64,000 nt of DNA from Acanthornis magna (taxonomy: Eukaryota; Chordata; Aves; Passeriformes; Acanthizidae), in assembly GCA_036785705.1 (NCBI GenBank), contig JAWUZG010000036.1:15061501-15125500 (forward strand), written 5' to 3'. Position numbers and translations under genes: made by a program. The stretch's first letter is position 1. Each line of letters starts with the position of its first letter. This document shows positions 26,901 to 36,369 of the stretch, one piece after another. The notes under the pieces were generated by a model. That model was not told the origin of the DNA. It ran no database searches and worked only from the letters and a program-made list of their open reading frames with translations.

Positions 26901-29900
26901 ATCCCTGTTAATTCAAATCAAGTATTTTACTACAGTGTAATGGGCTTAGCACTAAAGGTCTATTTGAAAGTTTCAACTATTACATCACAATGCAATACAC
27001 CTTTGTAAAGTATTAATAAAAAATAATCAGAGGATGTATGGTTAAAAATACATCTAGGCAAATTATTGTTAGCTTATTAGCAATACTTGCAAAGATAAAA
27101 AATGTATCAGCTTCTTAAAAGACAAAACAAAGACAGTATAATTTGCCAAAGTAGTTCTGTTCTAAAAAGGAAATACAAGTGAAAGATGGAGAAAAATCAA
27201 TTGGACAGAAAAGAATGTGAAGGAGGGTAACAGCATAATGAACTTTTCTTATTTGGTTAGGAGATCTGCTAATAGTTATTTTTCCATTTAACGAACTGAT
27301 GAATGGTGGTATGAATCATGCATTTATTTGTGTAGAATCATAAGATTAAGTTACAGTGGAATTTTCTTTTAATTTCAAGTCAACTTAGAACCAAAGTGCA
27401 AAAATAATAAAGAAATTAAACACACATGCTACCTTTTTCAGTTGCATAAAATTTAGTTTCATTTTTAAGTAGTTATAGTATGAAAATACAATCAGACACT
27501 CAATATACCCACAGCCTAGATGAAAGAAATTTTGCAGAAGTTTATATAAGCATTCTTTACAGGAAAACAGTTACGTACTTTCTGGGTTTCTTGCTTTCCA
27601 CTGACGGTGATCTGCTGATAAAGCTTTCATTTCCAGCATTAACAAGGAAAGCTGTATAAAAAGAAAAGAAGCGTCTCTTGAAGTGTGTCGAGTTGCACTG
27701 ACGTAAAATGAGGTAGAATATAATAGAAATTGAGTTATTAAGTTGATACAGCAGAAAACAAAAGAGTATGTATTACAATAGAACAATAATTCCTTCAAAG
27801 TACTTTACAATCACCCAAAGGGATCAAGAAATATTTATTTATTATTTTTTCAAAAGGAGGAAATGAGAAGGAGTCAGAGCTGGTGGAGTTATGAAGGTTC
27901 TTCAGAGGAACATTCATGGAGGTAAAGAAATGTTTTCTAATGTCCTCTGTGAACGTCCCCTCACTTATCTTTGAACCATTCCCACACATGATATCACTGG
28001 GTATCAGGGAGAAGATACCAGCATCTCCCTCTCCACTTCCTGACAAAGCTGTAGAGAGGAATCACTTCACCCCTCAGCTCCTTCTCTCCAAACCAGAGAA
28101 GCCTAAAGTCTTCAGCAGTTCCTCACAGGATATGCCTTCCAGTCCTCTCACCAGCTTTGTGGCCCTCCTCTGGATGTACTCCAGAACCTTCAGAACCTTC
28201 TTAAATTGTGGGCCCAGAGCTGCCCTGAGCACTGCAGGTGAGGCTGCGCAGCCCTGAATCCAGCGGAATAATTCCCTCTCTTGGCGCTGGCTGTGCCGTG
28301 CTCGAGGCTCCCGGGACGCTGTTTACCCTCTGGGCTGCCAGGTCACCCTGAGGGCTCACACTGAGCTGCTCTCAACCAGCACCCTCAGATCCCTTCCTGC
28401 AGGGCTGCCCACAGCCACTCCTTTCCTGCTTTTTCCTTGTGCCCAGCATTGCTCTTAGTCCTAGAGCAGAAGCCACCATTTGCTCTTATTAAATGTCTGC
28501 GACTGATGACAGCCCAATGCTCTAAGCCAGCTAGGTCCCTCTGCACGTCTTGTCCCTCAAGAGTGTCAACAGCACCACCCACTTTGGAGTCATCAGCCAG
28601 CTTGCTCATGGGACATTCCAAACCTTCATCCGGATCACTGATGAACACATGGAGCAGAACTGTCCCTAGAATTGCACCCCGAGGAACACTGCTGGTGGCT
28701 GGTCATCAGCCAGATGCAGTTCCAGTCACTGCACCACTCTGAGCTCTGCCCTTCAACCAGGTTTTCACCCAGCACACTGTGAACCTGCTCATCCCACAGC
28801 AGGACAGCATGTCCAGAAGGATGCTGGGAAGGACAGCATAACAATGACATTTAACCAGAAGAAATTACTATGCAGTAATTAGGGAATTGTCCAAAGAGGT
28901 ATTGAAGTTACACCCCCCTCTCCTCCCATTTTGCTGCCTATGTTGCATTTTTCAAAGTTAGTAGGAGAAAACCTGTCCTTATCTCAATCCATGAGGCTTT
29001 AGTTGTATTTCCACTCTCCTGTCCAGCTGAGGAGGGGAGTGATGAACAGCTAAGGTGGGCACCTGGTAGCCAGGTAGGATCAAACCCACCCCAGATGCAC
29101 CTGAGGGGAAACTGGAAGGTGAATTGGCAAAGTCACTATCCATCATATTTGAAAAGTCATGGCAGTCTGGTGAAGATCCCACTGACTTGAAAAGGAGACA
29201 CATAACCCATATTATTAAAAACAGAAAAAGATTGCTGATTGGTCAGTCTCACCTCTGTGCCCAGCAAGACCATGGAGCAGATCCTCCTCGAAATTATGCT
29301 AAGGCAAGTGGAAAATTAAGAGGCAATTGGTGTTACGCAATGTGACAAATTTGGTGGCCTCCTGTAACAGGATTACAGCATTGGTGGATAAGTGAAGAGC
29401 TACTGATGTCATCTATTTGGGAGTTGTGCAAAGCATTTGACGCTGTCCTGAACAACATCCTTGTCACTAAACTGGAGACACAGGTTTGATGGACAGACCA
29501 CTCAGGGGGTAAGGAATTGGCTGGATGGTCCCACTCAGAGGTGTGGTGAACAGTTCAATGCCCATGTGGAGATCAGTGATGACTAGCCATTCCTTAGGCC
29601 TTGTTTTTGAGATAGGCATCACGTAACATCTTTGTCAGGGACATGGACAGTGGGATCAAGGGCACCCTCAGCAGCTTCACTGACACCACCAGGCTGTGTG
29701 GGGCAGTCCTCATGCCGGAGGGAAGAGATGGCATCCAGAGGGACCTGGACAGGCTTGAGAGATGGGCTAGTATGAAACTCACGAAGTTCAACAAGACCAA
29801 GCACAAGGTCCTGTACCTGGGTCAGGACAATCCCAGTATCAACACAGGTTGATTGAGAGCAGCCCTGCCAAGAAAGACTTGGGGAAATGTGACTGGCAGA

Positions 29901-32900
29901 TGAAAAGTTGGACATATGCACTTGCAACCCAGAAAGCCCAGCCAGCAGGTCAAGGGACGTGATTCTGCCCTTCTACTCTGCTCTGGTGAGACCCCACCTG
30001 GAGTGCTGCAACCAGCTCTGGGGTCCCCAACACAAGAAGGATGTCAGCTTGCTCAAGAAGTCCAGAGGAGAACCACAAAGATAACTGGAAAGCTGGAACA
30101 CCTCTCCTTCTATACAGACAGGTGAGGACAGCTGAGGTTGTTCAACCTGGAGAAGGCTCCAGGGAGACCTTACAGCACCTTCCAGTACCTGAATGGGGCC
30201 TAAAAGAAGTTTAGGCTCTTGTTTACAAACTCTTGTTTACAAGAGTATGTAGTGACAGGACAAGGGGAAATGGCCTTAAGCTGAAAGAGGGCAAGTTTAG
30301 ATTAGATATTAGGAAGAAATTCCTAACTGTGTAAGCACAGGCACACTGGAACAGGCTGCCCAGAGAAACTGCAGATGCCCCATCCCTAGAAGGGTTCAAG
30401 GCCAGGATGGATGGGGCTTTGCACAACCTGATCTAGTGGAAGGTCCCTGCCTATGCCAGAGGGGCTAGAACTAGACGGTTTTTAAGATCCTTTCTTACCC
30501 AAGCCATTCTGTGATTTTATGATCTTAACAGAAAATTAGGTATTTTAAAAAAACCAAACAACTGTCTTACCTTGGCATCTGACTGTAGCAGTGTCTCTGG
30601 TTTTAGATGCATTATCTTGTTCTGACACTTGGTAGAAAAAGAAATAAAACACAAAGTTTGTTTACTCTTCTCTTTTGTAAAAACAAAACACCATTCTTAG
30701 AAATTGAAATACAACTTTTTTAATATAGGAATAAAAGAGTTTTGACATGGATCCTACCACATCCCTCATACCCTACCCCAGAAGAGGAAATTAAGAAATA
30801 TTTTGAAATCACCGCACGGTAAAGTAGAACTTAATGAACCGGAAAGTAGAAAAGTAGCAGCTAAAAAAAGATGTATCATTTGAGTAAAAATGCCAGTTAT
30901 GAGGGAAAAGTTCATTTGGAGAAAGGCATTGAACAGATGAGGAACATGAGAAATAGGGAAGAGAGCCATGGACAAGGCTGAACAGGGAAGCTGCTTAGAA
31001 GTTAACATACTTTCTGCTACTCTTTTGGCTCTCTAAACAGAGCAATCCCATTATAAAACACATTTTTAGTTTTACGTCATTTAGGGCAGTATCCTATACT
31101 GTTCAGAAGTGGTCTGATTTACAGGAGTGCACTACATCAGCTCCCATGACTGCAATGGGGTGTACATGGAGTCTGAAATTCAGGCCACCACAAATATCCA
31201 AGGCATAAACAGAAGACACCTGCTAAACTCTTCTTTTTCCCTAACTGTCACACATTTAACCTTTACCATGACAAAGCAGGATGTATTCTACCAAGCAACA
31301 TAACTACTAAGCAGTACTTTGGAAATCCTGCCATTAATGTTTGGATACCAGAACACTATACAGGATTTCTCCCACAAAAACTGCTCATGATGACACATAA
31401 TCATTGGAACATTACATATAACCCTGTAACCTAGGAGTGAATCAAACAACTATGAGTTTAAACTTTTTGCCGAAACATGAATGCATCCAGGTTGCAAAAT
31501 CAAGAGTAATAAAAATCCTACTGTTTTTAGCAACTTCCAAAAATAACACCTGACTTCCTGTATTATTTTGGGGATGCTGGGAAAAAGATACATGATATCA
31601 AACATTTTCAATTAAATTCAAAATACTAAACACTCAAACTTCCCTTCTAATTTGAAAATTTCAGAGAAAGTTCAGATCCTCTGAAATGGTGCCAAATAAA
31701 ACTTCAGAAACTTAGACAACAGAGTTACCTGTCACTTGTTACATGAGTGTCCTGGTTTGACCCTGGCCAAACAACATCTGGGGTCTCTACTCTCTCCTGC
31801 CACAGCTGTGCAGAGGAGAAGAAAAAAACTAACACAAACACACCGGGCTCCTGAGTTGAGATAAAGAGTTGATGGTGAGACACACAGAGGAAAAGAGCAG
31901 AACGGGCTCAAAACGTAAAGTTGCAAAGTGATTTATTAACTTAACAGAGTTGGAGGATAAATGAGAGGTAAAAATAAGCTCTTAAGACACCGTTTCTTTG
32001 CTCACCCCCCTTCCCTCTTAAGGCACCCTTCCTCTGCTCACGCCCCTCCTTCCTTCCAACCAGCAGCTCTGGGGTGGGGCAGGGTATGTGATTTTTTTCT
32101 TAGTCCATCACCACAATTCTTCTGCTACAAACACTGTTTCTCTACTCACCCCCCTCCCTATTAAGACACCATTTCTCAGCTCACCCCCTCCCTCCTTCCA
32201 ACCAACAGCTCAGGGGGGCAGGGTTATGGGGGTTTTCTTTGGTCAGGGTCAGTCCACCAGGGACAAGCGTCCTCTACTTAGCCATGGGGTCCCTCCCACA
32301 AGGACAGTCCTCTGCAAACTTCTTTGGCGTGGGTCCAATCTCATGAGCAGTAACCTGCCTGAATTTTTCTGCAGCAGGAGTTCTTGCCCATGGGGTAGAG
32401 ACTTCCAAGCCGAGGCCAGGCTGTTTCCATCCCGGGAGCAAGGCCTTTCTCTCTCCTGCAAGGCCTTTGCAACTCTCAGTCTCTGGGACTCCCACTGGAT
32501 CACAGCTTCCTGCAGGCATCCACCTGCTCCTCTGGCGTGGGCACCTCCCCACAGGCTGTGGGGGGTTCTCTGCCTCCCCCTGGACTTCATGGGCTGCAGG
32601 GGGACCACCTGCTCCCCCCATGGTCTTCACCACGGCCGGCAGAGGGTTTTCAGCTCTGGTGCCTGGAGCACCTCCTCCCCCACCTTCTCCACTGACCTTG
32701 GCATCTCCATGTTGTTTTCCCTCACATATTTTCACCTCCTCCTCCTCCTCCTCCTCTGGCTAAAAAGAAGTGTGTGCCCACATTGTTTTGATTTCTTCTT
32801 AAATATGTTTTCACAGAGCCGTAACTAACATCTCTAATTGGCCCAGGCTTGGCCAGCAGCATGTCCTTCATCTTCAGAGCCATCAGAGATTAGCTCTGCT

Positions 32901-34336
32901 GGACATGGTGAAAAACTTCCAGAACCTTCACACAGGACACACCTGTGTCGCACACACACAGGAGCCACCCATCCTACTCACTAGCAAAAACTGGGCCAAG
33001 CAAAACCAACACAATGAGAACTTACCTGAATATTCAACAAGAAATAAAATCACATTAGTCTTACCAAACCTAATTCTGTAAAATCATTGCACTGTCTGTT
33101 CTACTTTAAGTTTGGAAACAGTTTTACTTCCGTTTCTGATATTTTAATGTTTTGAACCTACAACTCAGAACTCAAGCAGATAGCATGTAAGTATCATATA
33201 AAATTGAGTGAAGCGATAAAGACTCTGAAAATGTAATTTAGAACATGACTATGATTTCATCTAAGACTCAGAAGAATCTTATAGGAAGAACAGTATTCCC
33301 TCAGAACTGATTAAAGTTTATCTTTTCTGGGAATCCTGTAAATAAGAATAACCAGCCCTAAAGTGCTATTGTTATCATATTACAGCATGTAACAAGAGAG
33401 AAATTTTAACCATGACAATGTAACTGGCAGTTTGCATAAGCGTATGCAAACATCATTGTCCTTCTATGCCTCCCTCTCCTGTTCTCTCTCTCCTTTAAGA
33501 TCCAAAGTACTTGTGAACTGGAATCCCATCTTTTGTGAGACTAAAGAGAGAAGGGTCTCAGTATGCTGGTACTACCACAACACAAGTAAGCTGTTTAATT
33601 TTCTGTAATTTTAACATACACTCCTATGCTAACTAAATCATAACATCAGCACATAACTAAGTTTGACACCACAAGGCATTCTTCATCCCTTCCAGCACTT
33701 TATACCCTTTACCTCTCTGAAGATCCTTTTTCCTTTTTTCCTTTGTTGTTGGTTGGTTGGTTGGTTGGTTTTATTGAAGTAGTTTCTTTGGAGGGGGTGG
33801 GGCAAGCATGTGGTCAATTAAGTAATTCTGGGGAAGGTTGATAATAAGGCTAGTCTATCACTTTTATTTGCATACCTTTTTCATCTGATTCCAAATACTC
33901 TCACATTCATCCAAGAGTACTTTCTTGGCATCTTCAAGACCACTTGTGTCAGCAATTTCTGATGAACACTGAGCCTATCAACAAGCAAACAGAACAGTTA
34001 CTGCGTACATCTATAATCATTGATATAAGTTACCAAATCATACCTGCCACTTCAGATCAAGTATGCCGCAGACTAAACTCCCTTAATCCAAAGCTTTTAG
34101 TTAACTCTCCTATACAGTTAACTTCTCTATAAACCACCCAGTCATAAGTACAATCAGCTAACTATATGACTAAGTAAAATTAGAAAATGCTAACAATTTA
34201 CTTTTAAAATTGAATTACAAAGTCCTTAATTTTTGTAACTGCTTTGATTATCTGCAATAGCCTTTTTATTTTCCAATAACTTTAATACAGAAATAATAAG
34301 AGAATCTCACCTTACAAAGCCACACTTTACCTCCAT
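14744..34336 (-). CDS. CENPK: CENPK, centromere protein K (whole coding region, spliced)
   Basis: Subunit of the constitutive centromere-associated network (CENP-H/I/K group), which joins CENP-A chromatin to the outer kinetochore. Nine exons are well supported: 33876-33968, 30571-30627, 27579-27651, 23309-23355, 20432-20514, 20226-20324, 19828-19969, 16180-16233 and 14744-14902. All have GT donors and AG acceptors, and their phases join without a break. A tenth exon with the ATG (34334-34336) is tentative. The product is 270 residues; human CENPK, as I recall it, is 269. Sequence marks include ECESIW near residue 24, a CQNK junction at 34-37, a Glu/Lys-rich coiled-coil middle (about 93-200), and a strongly conserved C-terminus with [18 protein letters not shown] and HPEDPNR. 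Transcription appears to start in the CpG island shared with PPWD1. Identity is near certain; the N-terminal two residues are not. Confidence 0.95.
15615..15945 (-). mobile_element. CR1 LINE 3' fragment
   Basis: Antisense to the plus strand. It shows the CR1 3' region, with the words CAACCTGGCCTTGAACACTT and GGGCATCCACAACTTCTC, ending in the family's 3' terminal segment near 15,615. Lies in a CENPK intron. Confidence 0.85.
16018..16150. repeat. ATT/ATC microsatellite and short tandem duplication
   Basis: An ATT-rich triplet tract (about 16018-16055) is followed by two near-copies of an ATATCTGAGTAATTAAAAAT-like unit (about 16088 and 16124). It lies just downstream, in the sense direction, of the CENPK exon at 16180-16233. 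Confidence 0.75.
16180..16233 (-). CDS. CENPK: CENPK exon, residues about 201-218
   Basis: 54 bp, 18 codons, phase 0 at both ends. It encodes [18 protein letters not shown], equivalent to human ESSVNLITLHEMLE. Acceptor TTTCCAG, donor GTAAG. Confidence 0.9.
16774..16920 (-). CDS. Small ORF of 48 codons inside a CENPK intron, unidentified
   Basis: ATG at 16918-16920, TAA at 16774-16776. The peptide starts [20 protein letters not shown] and continues with a Pro/Leu/Lys-rich segment containing [11 protein letters not shown] and [14 protein letters not shown]. It looks more like real protein (basic start, amphipathic leucine spacing, even codon use) than a chance frame in this AT-rich intron. It sits on the CENPK strand between two CENPK exons, but it ends in a stop and has no donor in frame that would join it to CENPK. 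It could be a 5' fragment of a processed pseudogene, a short coding gene, or chance. I do not recognise the family. The Kozak context is fair (G at +4, T at -3). Confidence 0.35.
   Translation of the reverse strand: MGKKNKTEKLKNQFYHATVQADPLALLPKKSLSLLDKRLDLLATRENK
17158..17189. repeat. Perfect 11-bp inverted repeat
   Basis: AGTTTCCATGG at 17158-17168 and its exact reverse complement at 17179-17189, with a 10-base loop. In a CENPK intron. Confidence 0.85.
18225..18425 (+). mobile_element. Degraded CR1 reverse-transcriptase fragment
   Basis: The translation shows traces of the CR1 reverse-transcriptase block: [19 protein letters not shown], corresponding to the family's YLDFCKAFDTV motif. Frames are broken. 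Inside a CENPK intron. Confidence 0.7.
19828..19969 (-). CDS. CENPK: CENPK exon, residues about 153-200
   Basis: 142 bp. It encodes [35 protein letters not shown] and a Lys/Asn-rich end. The human counterpart runs NELKTKMLNIKEYKEKLLSTLGEFLEDH. Acceptor TTATAG, donor GTAAG, ends in phase 0. Confidence 0.93.
20226..20324 (-). CDS. CENPK: CENPK exon, residues about 120-153
   Basis: 99 bp. It encodes [15 protein letters not shown]...DEQLSTE, a coiled-coil stretch that matches the human EQRWLDEQQQIMESL region at its start. Acceptor TTTCAAAG, donor GTATT. Confidence 0.92.
20432..20514 (-). CDS. CENPK: CENPK exon, residues about 93-120
   Basis: 83 bp, coiled-coil segment [12 protein letters not shown]...[11 protein letters not shown], nearly the same as the human QDLEMVLSTKESKNEKLKEDLE region. 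On the sense strand its acceptor is preceded directly by an 18-base T run (20517-20534), which acts as the polypyrimidine tract. Confidence 0.93.
20517..20534. repeat. A18 run abutting a CENPK acceptor
   Basis: 18 consecutive A on the plus strand give an unbroken U18 tract immediately before the acceptor AG of the exon at 20432-20514. Its length is likely to vary between individuals. Confidence 0.9.
21067..21766 (-). mobile_element. CR1 LINE copy split by an insertion
   Basis: The CR1 3' end in antisense (AGAATCACAGAATGGTAAGG, 21067-21091) stops abruptly. It resumes at about 21495 with GAGGGACCACAGAG and runs through the usual CR1 words (CTGGGCAGTCTGTTCCAGTG) to about 21,766. A piece of about 400 bp separates the two parts. 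Confidence 0.75.
21092..21494. mobile_element. Insertion of about 400 bp inside a CR1 copy, LTR-like
   Basis: Foreign to CR1 and bounded by its two halves. It contains a TATA-like GTATAAAAGCCC at about 21241. The flanks share only a short GTTG/ATTG, and the TG...CA ends are not clear, so assignment to a retroviral LTR is tentative. Confidence 0.5.
22335..22643 (+). mobile_element. CR1 LINE 3' fragment
   Basis: Sense orientation. It carries GGAAGAGGCTGCCCAGAGAG and GGACTCGATGATCTCAGAGG and ends in CTATTCTATGATTCC, the CR1 terminal octamer repeat region. In a CENPK intron. Confidence 0.85.
23309..23355 (-). CDS. CENPK: CENPK exon, residues about 77-92
   Basis: 47 bp micro-exon with acceptor TTTTGCAG and donor GTAAG. 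It encodes [15 protein letters not shown]; the LxxGKEE ending is shared with human CENPK. Its phases fit both neighbours. Confidence 0.88.
23356..27578 (-). other. CENPK intron without clear features
   Basis: 4.2 kb of AT-rich intron. A 150-codon frame on the plus strand (23615-24067) matches nothing I recognise and crosses no splice signals of note. No CR1 or LTR remnant was seen. Confidence 0.6.
27579..27651 (-). CDS. CENPK: CENPK exon, residues about 53-77
   Basis: 73 bp, starts in phase 0 and ends one base into a codon. It encodes [18 protein letters not shown], closely matching human LSLLIMQVKCLTAELSQW. The donor is GTACGT. Confidence 0.92.
27900..28840 (-). mobile_element. CR1 LINE fragment, antisense
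   Basis: About 0.94 kb. Antisense CR1 words include GTTCCTCACAGGATATGCCT and CCTCTGGATGTACTCCAGAA. On the minus strand a frame near 28,385-28,648 holds remnants of the CR1 ORF2 C-terminus ([20 protein letters not shown]). Confidence 0.85.
28975..30525 (+). mobile_element. CR1 LINE, 1.55 kb, 5' truncated
   Basis: Sense orientation. It covers part of ORF2: [14 protein letters not shown] near 29,140, a VSLTSVPGKIMEQ-like piece near 29,250, a [12 protein letters not shown] trace of the YLDFCKAF motif near 29,420, and [20 protein letters not shown] near 29,700. It ends with the 3' tail GTGATTTTATGAT at about 30,515. Frames are interrupted. Next to, and opposite in orientation to, the preceding CR1 copy. 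Confidence 0.87.
30571..30627 (-). CDS. CENPK: CENPK exon, residues about 34-52
   Basis: 57 bp, phase 0 at both ends, acceptor ACCAAG and donor GTAAG. It encodes [19 protein letters not shown], equivalent to the human CQNKLSLIGTETLTDSNAQ segment. Confidence 0.9.
31748..33013 (-). mobile_element. Complete solo LTR (1,266 bp) with 5-bp target duplication
   Basis: Begins TGTCCTGG and ends CAACACA. It is flanked on both sides by ATGAG (31743-31747 and 33014-33018). TG...CA ends and a 5-bp duplication fit an ERVL-type avian element. An AATAAA on the minus strand (31932-31937), about 185 bp from one end, suggests minus orientation, the same as CENPK, in whose intron it lies. It contains an internal duplication (about 31,980-32,245) and a CTC triplet run (32735-32756). 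No gag, pol or env is present. Long frames in it are compositional. Confidence 0.85.
33749..33770. repeat. TTGG microsatellite
   Basis: Five and a half copies of TTGG in tandem in a CENPK intron, about 105 bp from a coding exon. Confidence 0.9.
33876..33968 (-). CDS. CENPK: CENPK exon, residues about 3-33
   Basis: 93 bp, phase 0 at both ends, bounded by CTCAG and GTATG. It encodes the acidic N-terminal segment ending [12 protein letters not shown], which aligns with the ECEEMWKDMEE segment of human CENPK. Confidence 0.9.
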
Positions 34337-34370
34337 ATGTCTGCTAAGTTTTTAAGCAGTTACGTCTGCT
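34331..34370 (-). CDS. CENPK: CENPK candidate first coding exon (start codon)
   Basis: Tentative. On the minus strand an ATG followed by GAG (34331-34336) sits directly before a GTAAAG donor and ends in phase 0, as the exon at 33968 requires. A usable acceptor (TTATTGACAG) ends at 34371, so this would be a roughly 40-bp exon of mostly 5' UTR encoding only Met-Glu. The resulting N-terminus has about the length of the human one. No other short exon in the right phase stood out between here and the promoter, but a two-codon exon is weak evidence. Confidence 0.35.
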
Positions 34371-35939
34371 CTGTCAATAAATGTGCTAATCTATTTCCCC
34401 TTCATTTGAATGCAGAATACTTTTCACTAGAAAAACCAGCAAAAGTTACTAGAAAAACGAACAAAAGAACCTGAAAGATATACAGACAACAAAGGAAGGA
34501 GGGCACCTGGACAGCCAAAAGAAAAATCAACGCAAGTTAAATTAAAAACTTTGAGAAACTGCTTGGTCAGAAAGAAAAACACACAAATTCAGAAATTCAC
34601 TCCTAGTTATCTCAATTAAGAGATAGCTGAATCAGCATCAGCAATTAACAGGGGAAGAATAAAAAGGGCCAAAATTTTTTTTCAAGGGAAAACAACCAAC
34701 AGGCTAGATGTACCAGATGCAGGAAGCCTTTAAAAATACTTTAGTAGATCACTAAGCCCACCAAACACCCAGAGAGATTAAACAGAAATATCAAAAATAA
34801 ATAAAGATGTAAATAAGAGTTATATGCCTGCTTAATGATGCACTAATTACTAAATCTTTTGTTCTTTCTCAGAACAAAAATGCAGCATCAGAGAAAATTA
34901 TGTCGTTCATTTTAAAGGAGTGAAATATTCAACTAGTACTTCCAAAGTTCAAGTACCTCATAGCAGAGTGGATGAGGAAAGAAAATCAGAACATGTCACT
35001 GAATGCTGGACTTACACCAGAGAACTCACAGGTAGCCAATAATATTACTAGGTCTTTCTGGCAAATTTGTTGCATCAACAATTAAAAATGTAACACTAGA
35101 AAATCTAGGTTACCATGATCTTATAAGAACCAATGAGCATAGTTTTTGCAAAGGCAAATCATTCTCTTCTTAAGAGTCTTGGAATGTCTCCATAATGTAA
35201 AATAGAACCAGTTCACATAATTTATTAAGACTTCTGAAATGGCTCCAGCAAAGACTGTCCAAAAGAAACTAAGAAGGAAACTAAGCAGTCTTAGTTTTTT
35301 CTCAGACAAAAAAAACTGTTAAGGAGACAAACAAAGAGGGTCTGGAGGGATAGAGGGGAGGGAGAAGAAAAGAAGAAGGAGGAGAAAATGAACCCCATGC
35401 TCTGGAAATTTGAAAGGGGTTTTGGGGTGGGATAAAAAATATTTCCCTCCATGTCCCCTGCAATAATAAAATTCATCATCACGAAAGCATTATATAAAAT
35501 AAAACTCTGAAGAGAAAGCCAGAAAATACTCCATCACACAAAAATGATTAGATGATTCTACTGTTGTTTACTTTCAATTTCCAGGTTGATTTCACATATT
35601 TCAAAATGTACATATTGTGAGACATGACAGTGCTCTCACAAACAAAACTGAGTTGCAATCCTTAATGCTGTGCTCACAACTGCCTTACACAGTATACACA
35701 CTGAAGTGTCACTTCCGGATGTTATTTTCTTGTAGACTGCAGCTTTCCCTATTTCAGCATGGTTAAATTATGTTTCTATTATCACACTACACCTGAAAAC
35801 TGAAGGCTTTTTTGGCATTAACACTAATGTCTTCCAGTTTCAACATGTTATTCCTTCTTCCCTTGTTTTAGGACTACATAATTGGGTAAAAAATACATGC
35901 AGGTCCAAGTGTAGGCTCTATGCTAGTCAAGGCTTTATG
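34371..35939 (-). other. CENPK first intron, no clear features
   Basis: AT-rich. Short frames on both strands show no domain. The 5' UTR exon of CENPK should lie on the promoter side of this stretch. Confidence 0.5.
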
Positions 35940-36275
35940 AAAAAAATCACAGAATGGGTCAGGTTGGAAGGGACCACAGGGAGTCATCTTGTCCCACCTC
36001 CCTGCTCAAGCAGGGTCATCTCAGAGCATCTGGCACAGGATTGTGTCCTGATGGTGCTTGCGTATCTCCAGTGAAGGAGACTCACACTCTCTCTGGGCAA
36101 TCTGTTCCAGTGCCTGGCCACCTGCACAGTAAAGAAGTTCTTCCTTATGTTCAGGTGGAACTTCTTGTGCATCAGTTTCTGCCCATTGCCTCTTGTCCGA
36201 CTGCTCAGAACCACCGAAAAGAGCCTGAATCCATTCTCTTGGCACTGTCCCTCCACATATTTATAGAAATTAAGC
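35940..36275 (-). mobile_element. CR1 LINE 3' fragment beside the CENPK/PPWD1 promoter
   Basis: Antisense CR1 with TCACAGAATGGGTCAGGTTG at its terminal end, then TCTGGGCAATCTGTTCCAGT. It ends only about 95 bp before the CpG island begins. Confidence 0.88.
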
Positions 36276-36369
36276 ACAAACCAAACAATTGCGAGAAGAC
36301 GGCCAGGGAGGGGAAAGTGACAGCAGGTCTGGGAGAGGGCACCTTAGGAAGCAAAATACAGGCAGGGTA

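Noticed and set aside
32088..32828. A 246-codon plus frame and overlapping minus frames of 119-153 codons
   Set aside because: All lie inside the solo LTR, are open on both strands, and are rich in Pro, Ser and Leu from C/T-rich DNA. There is no retroviral protein domain.
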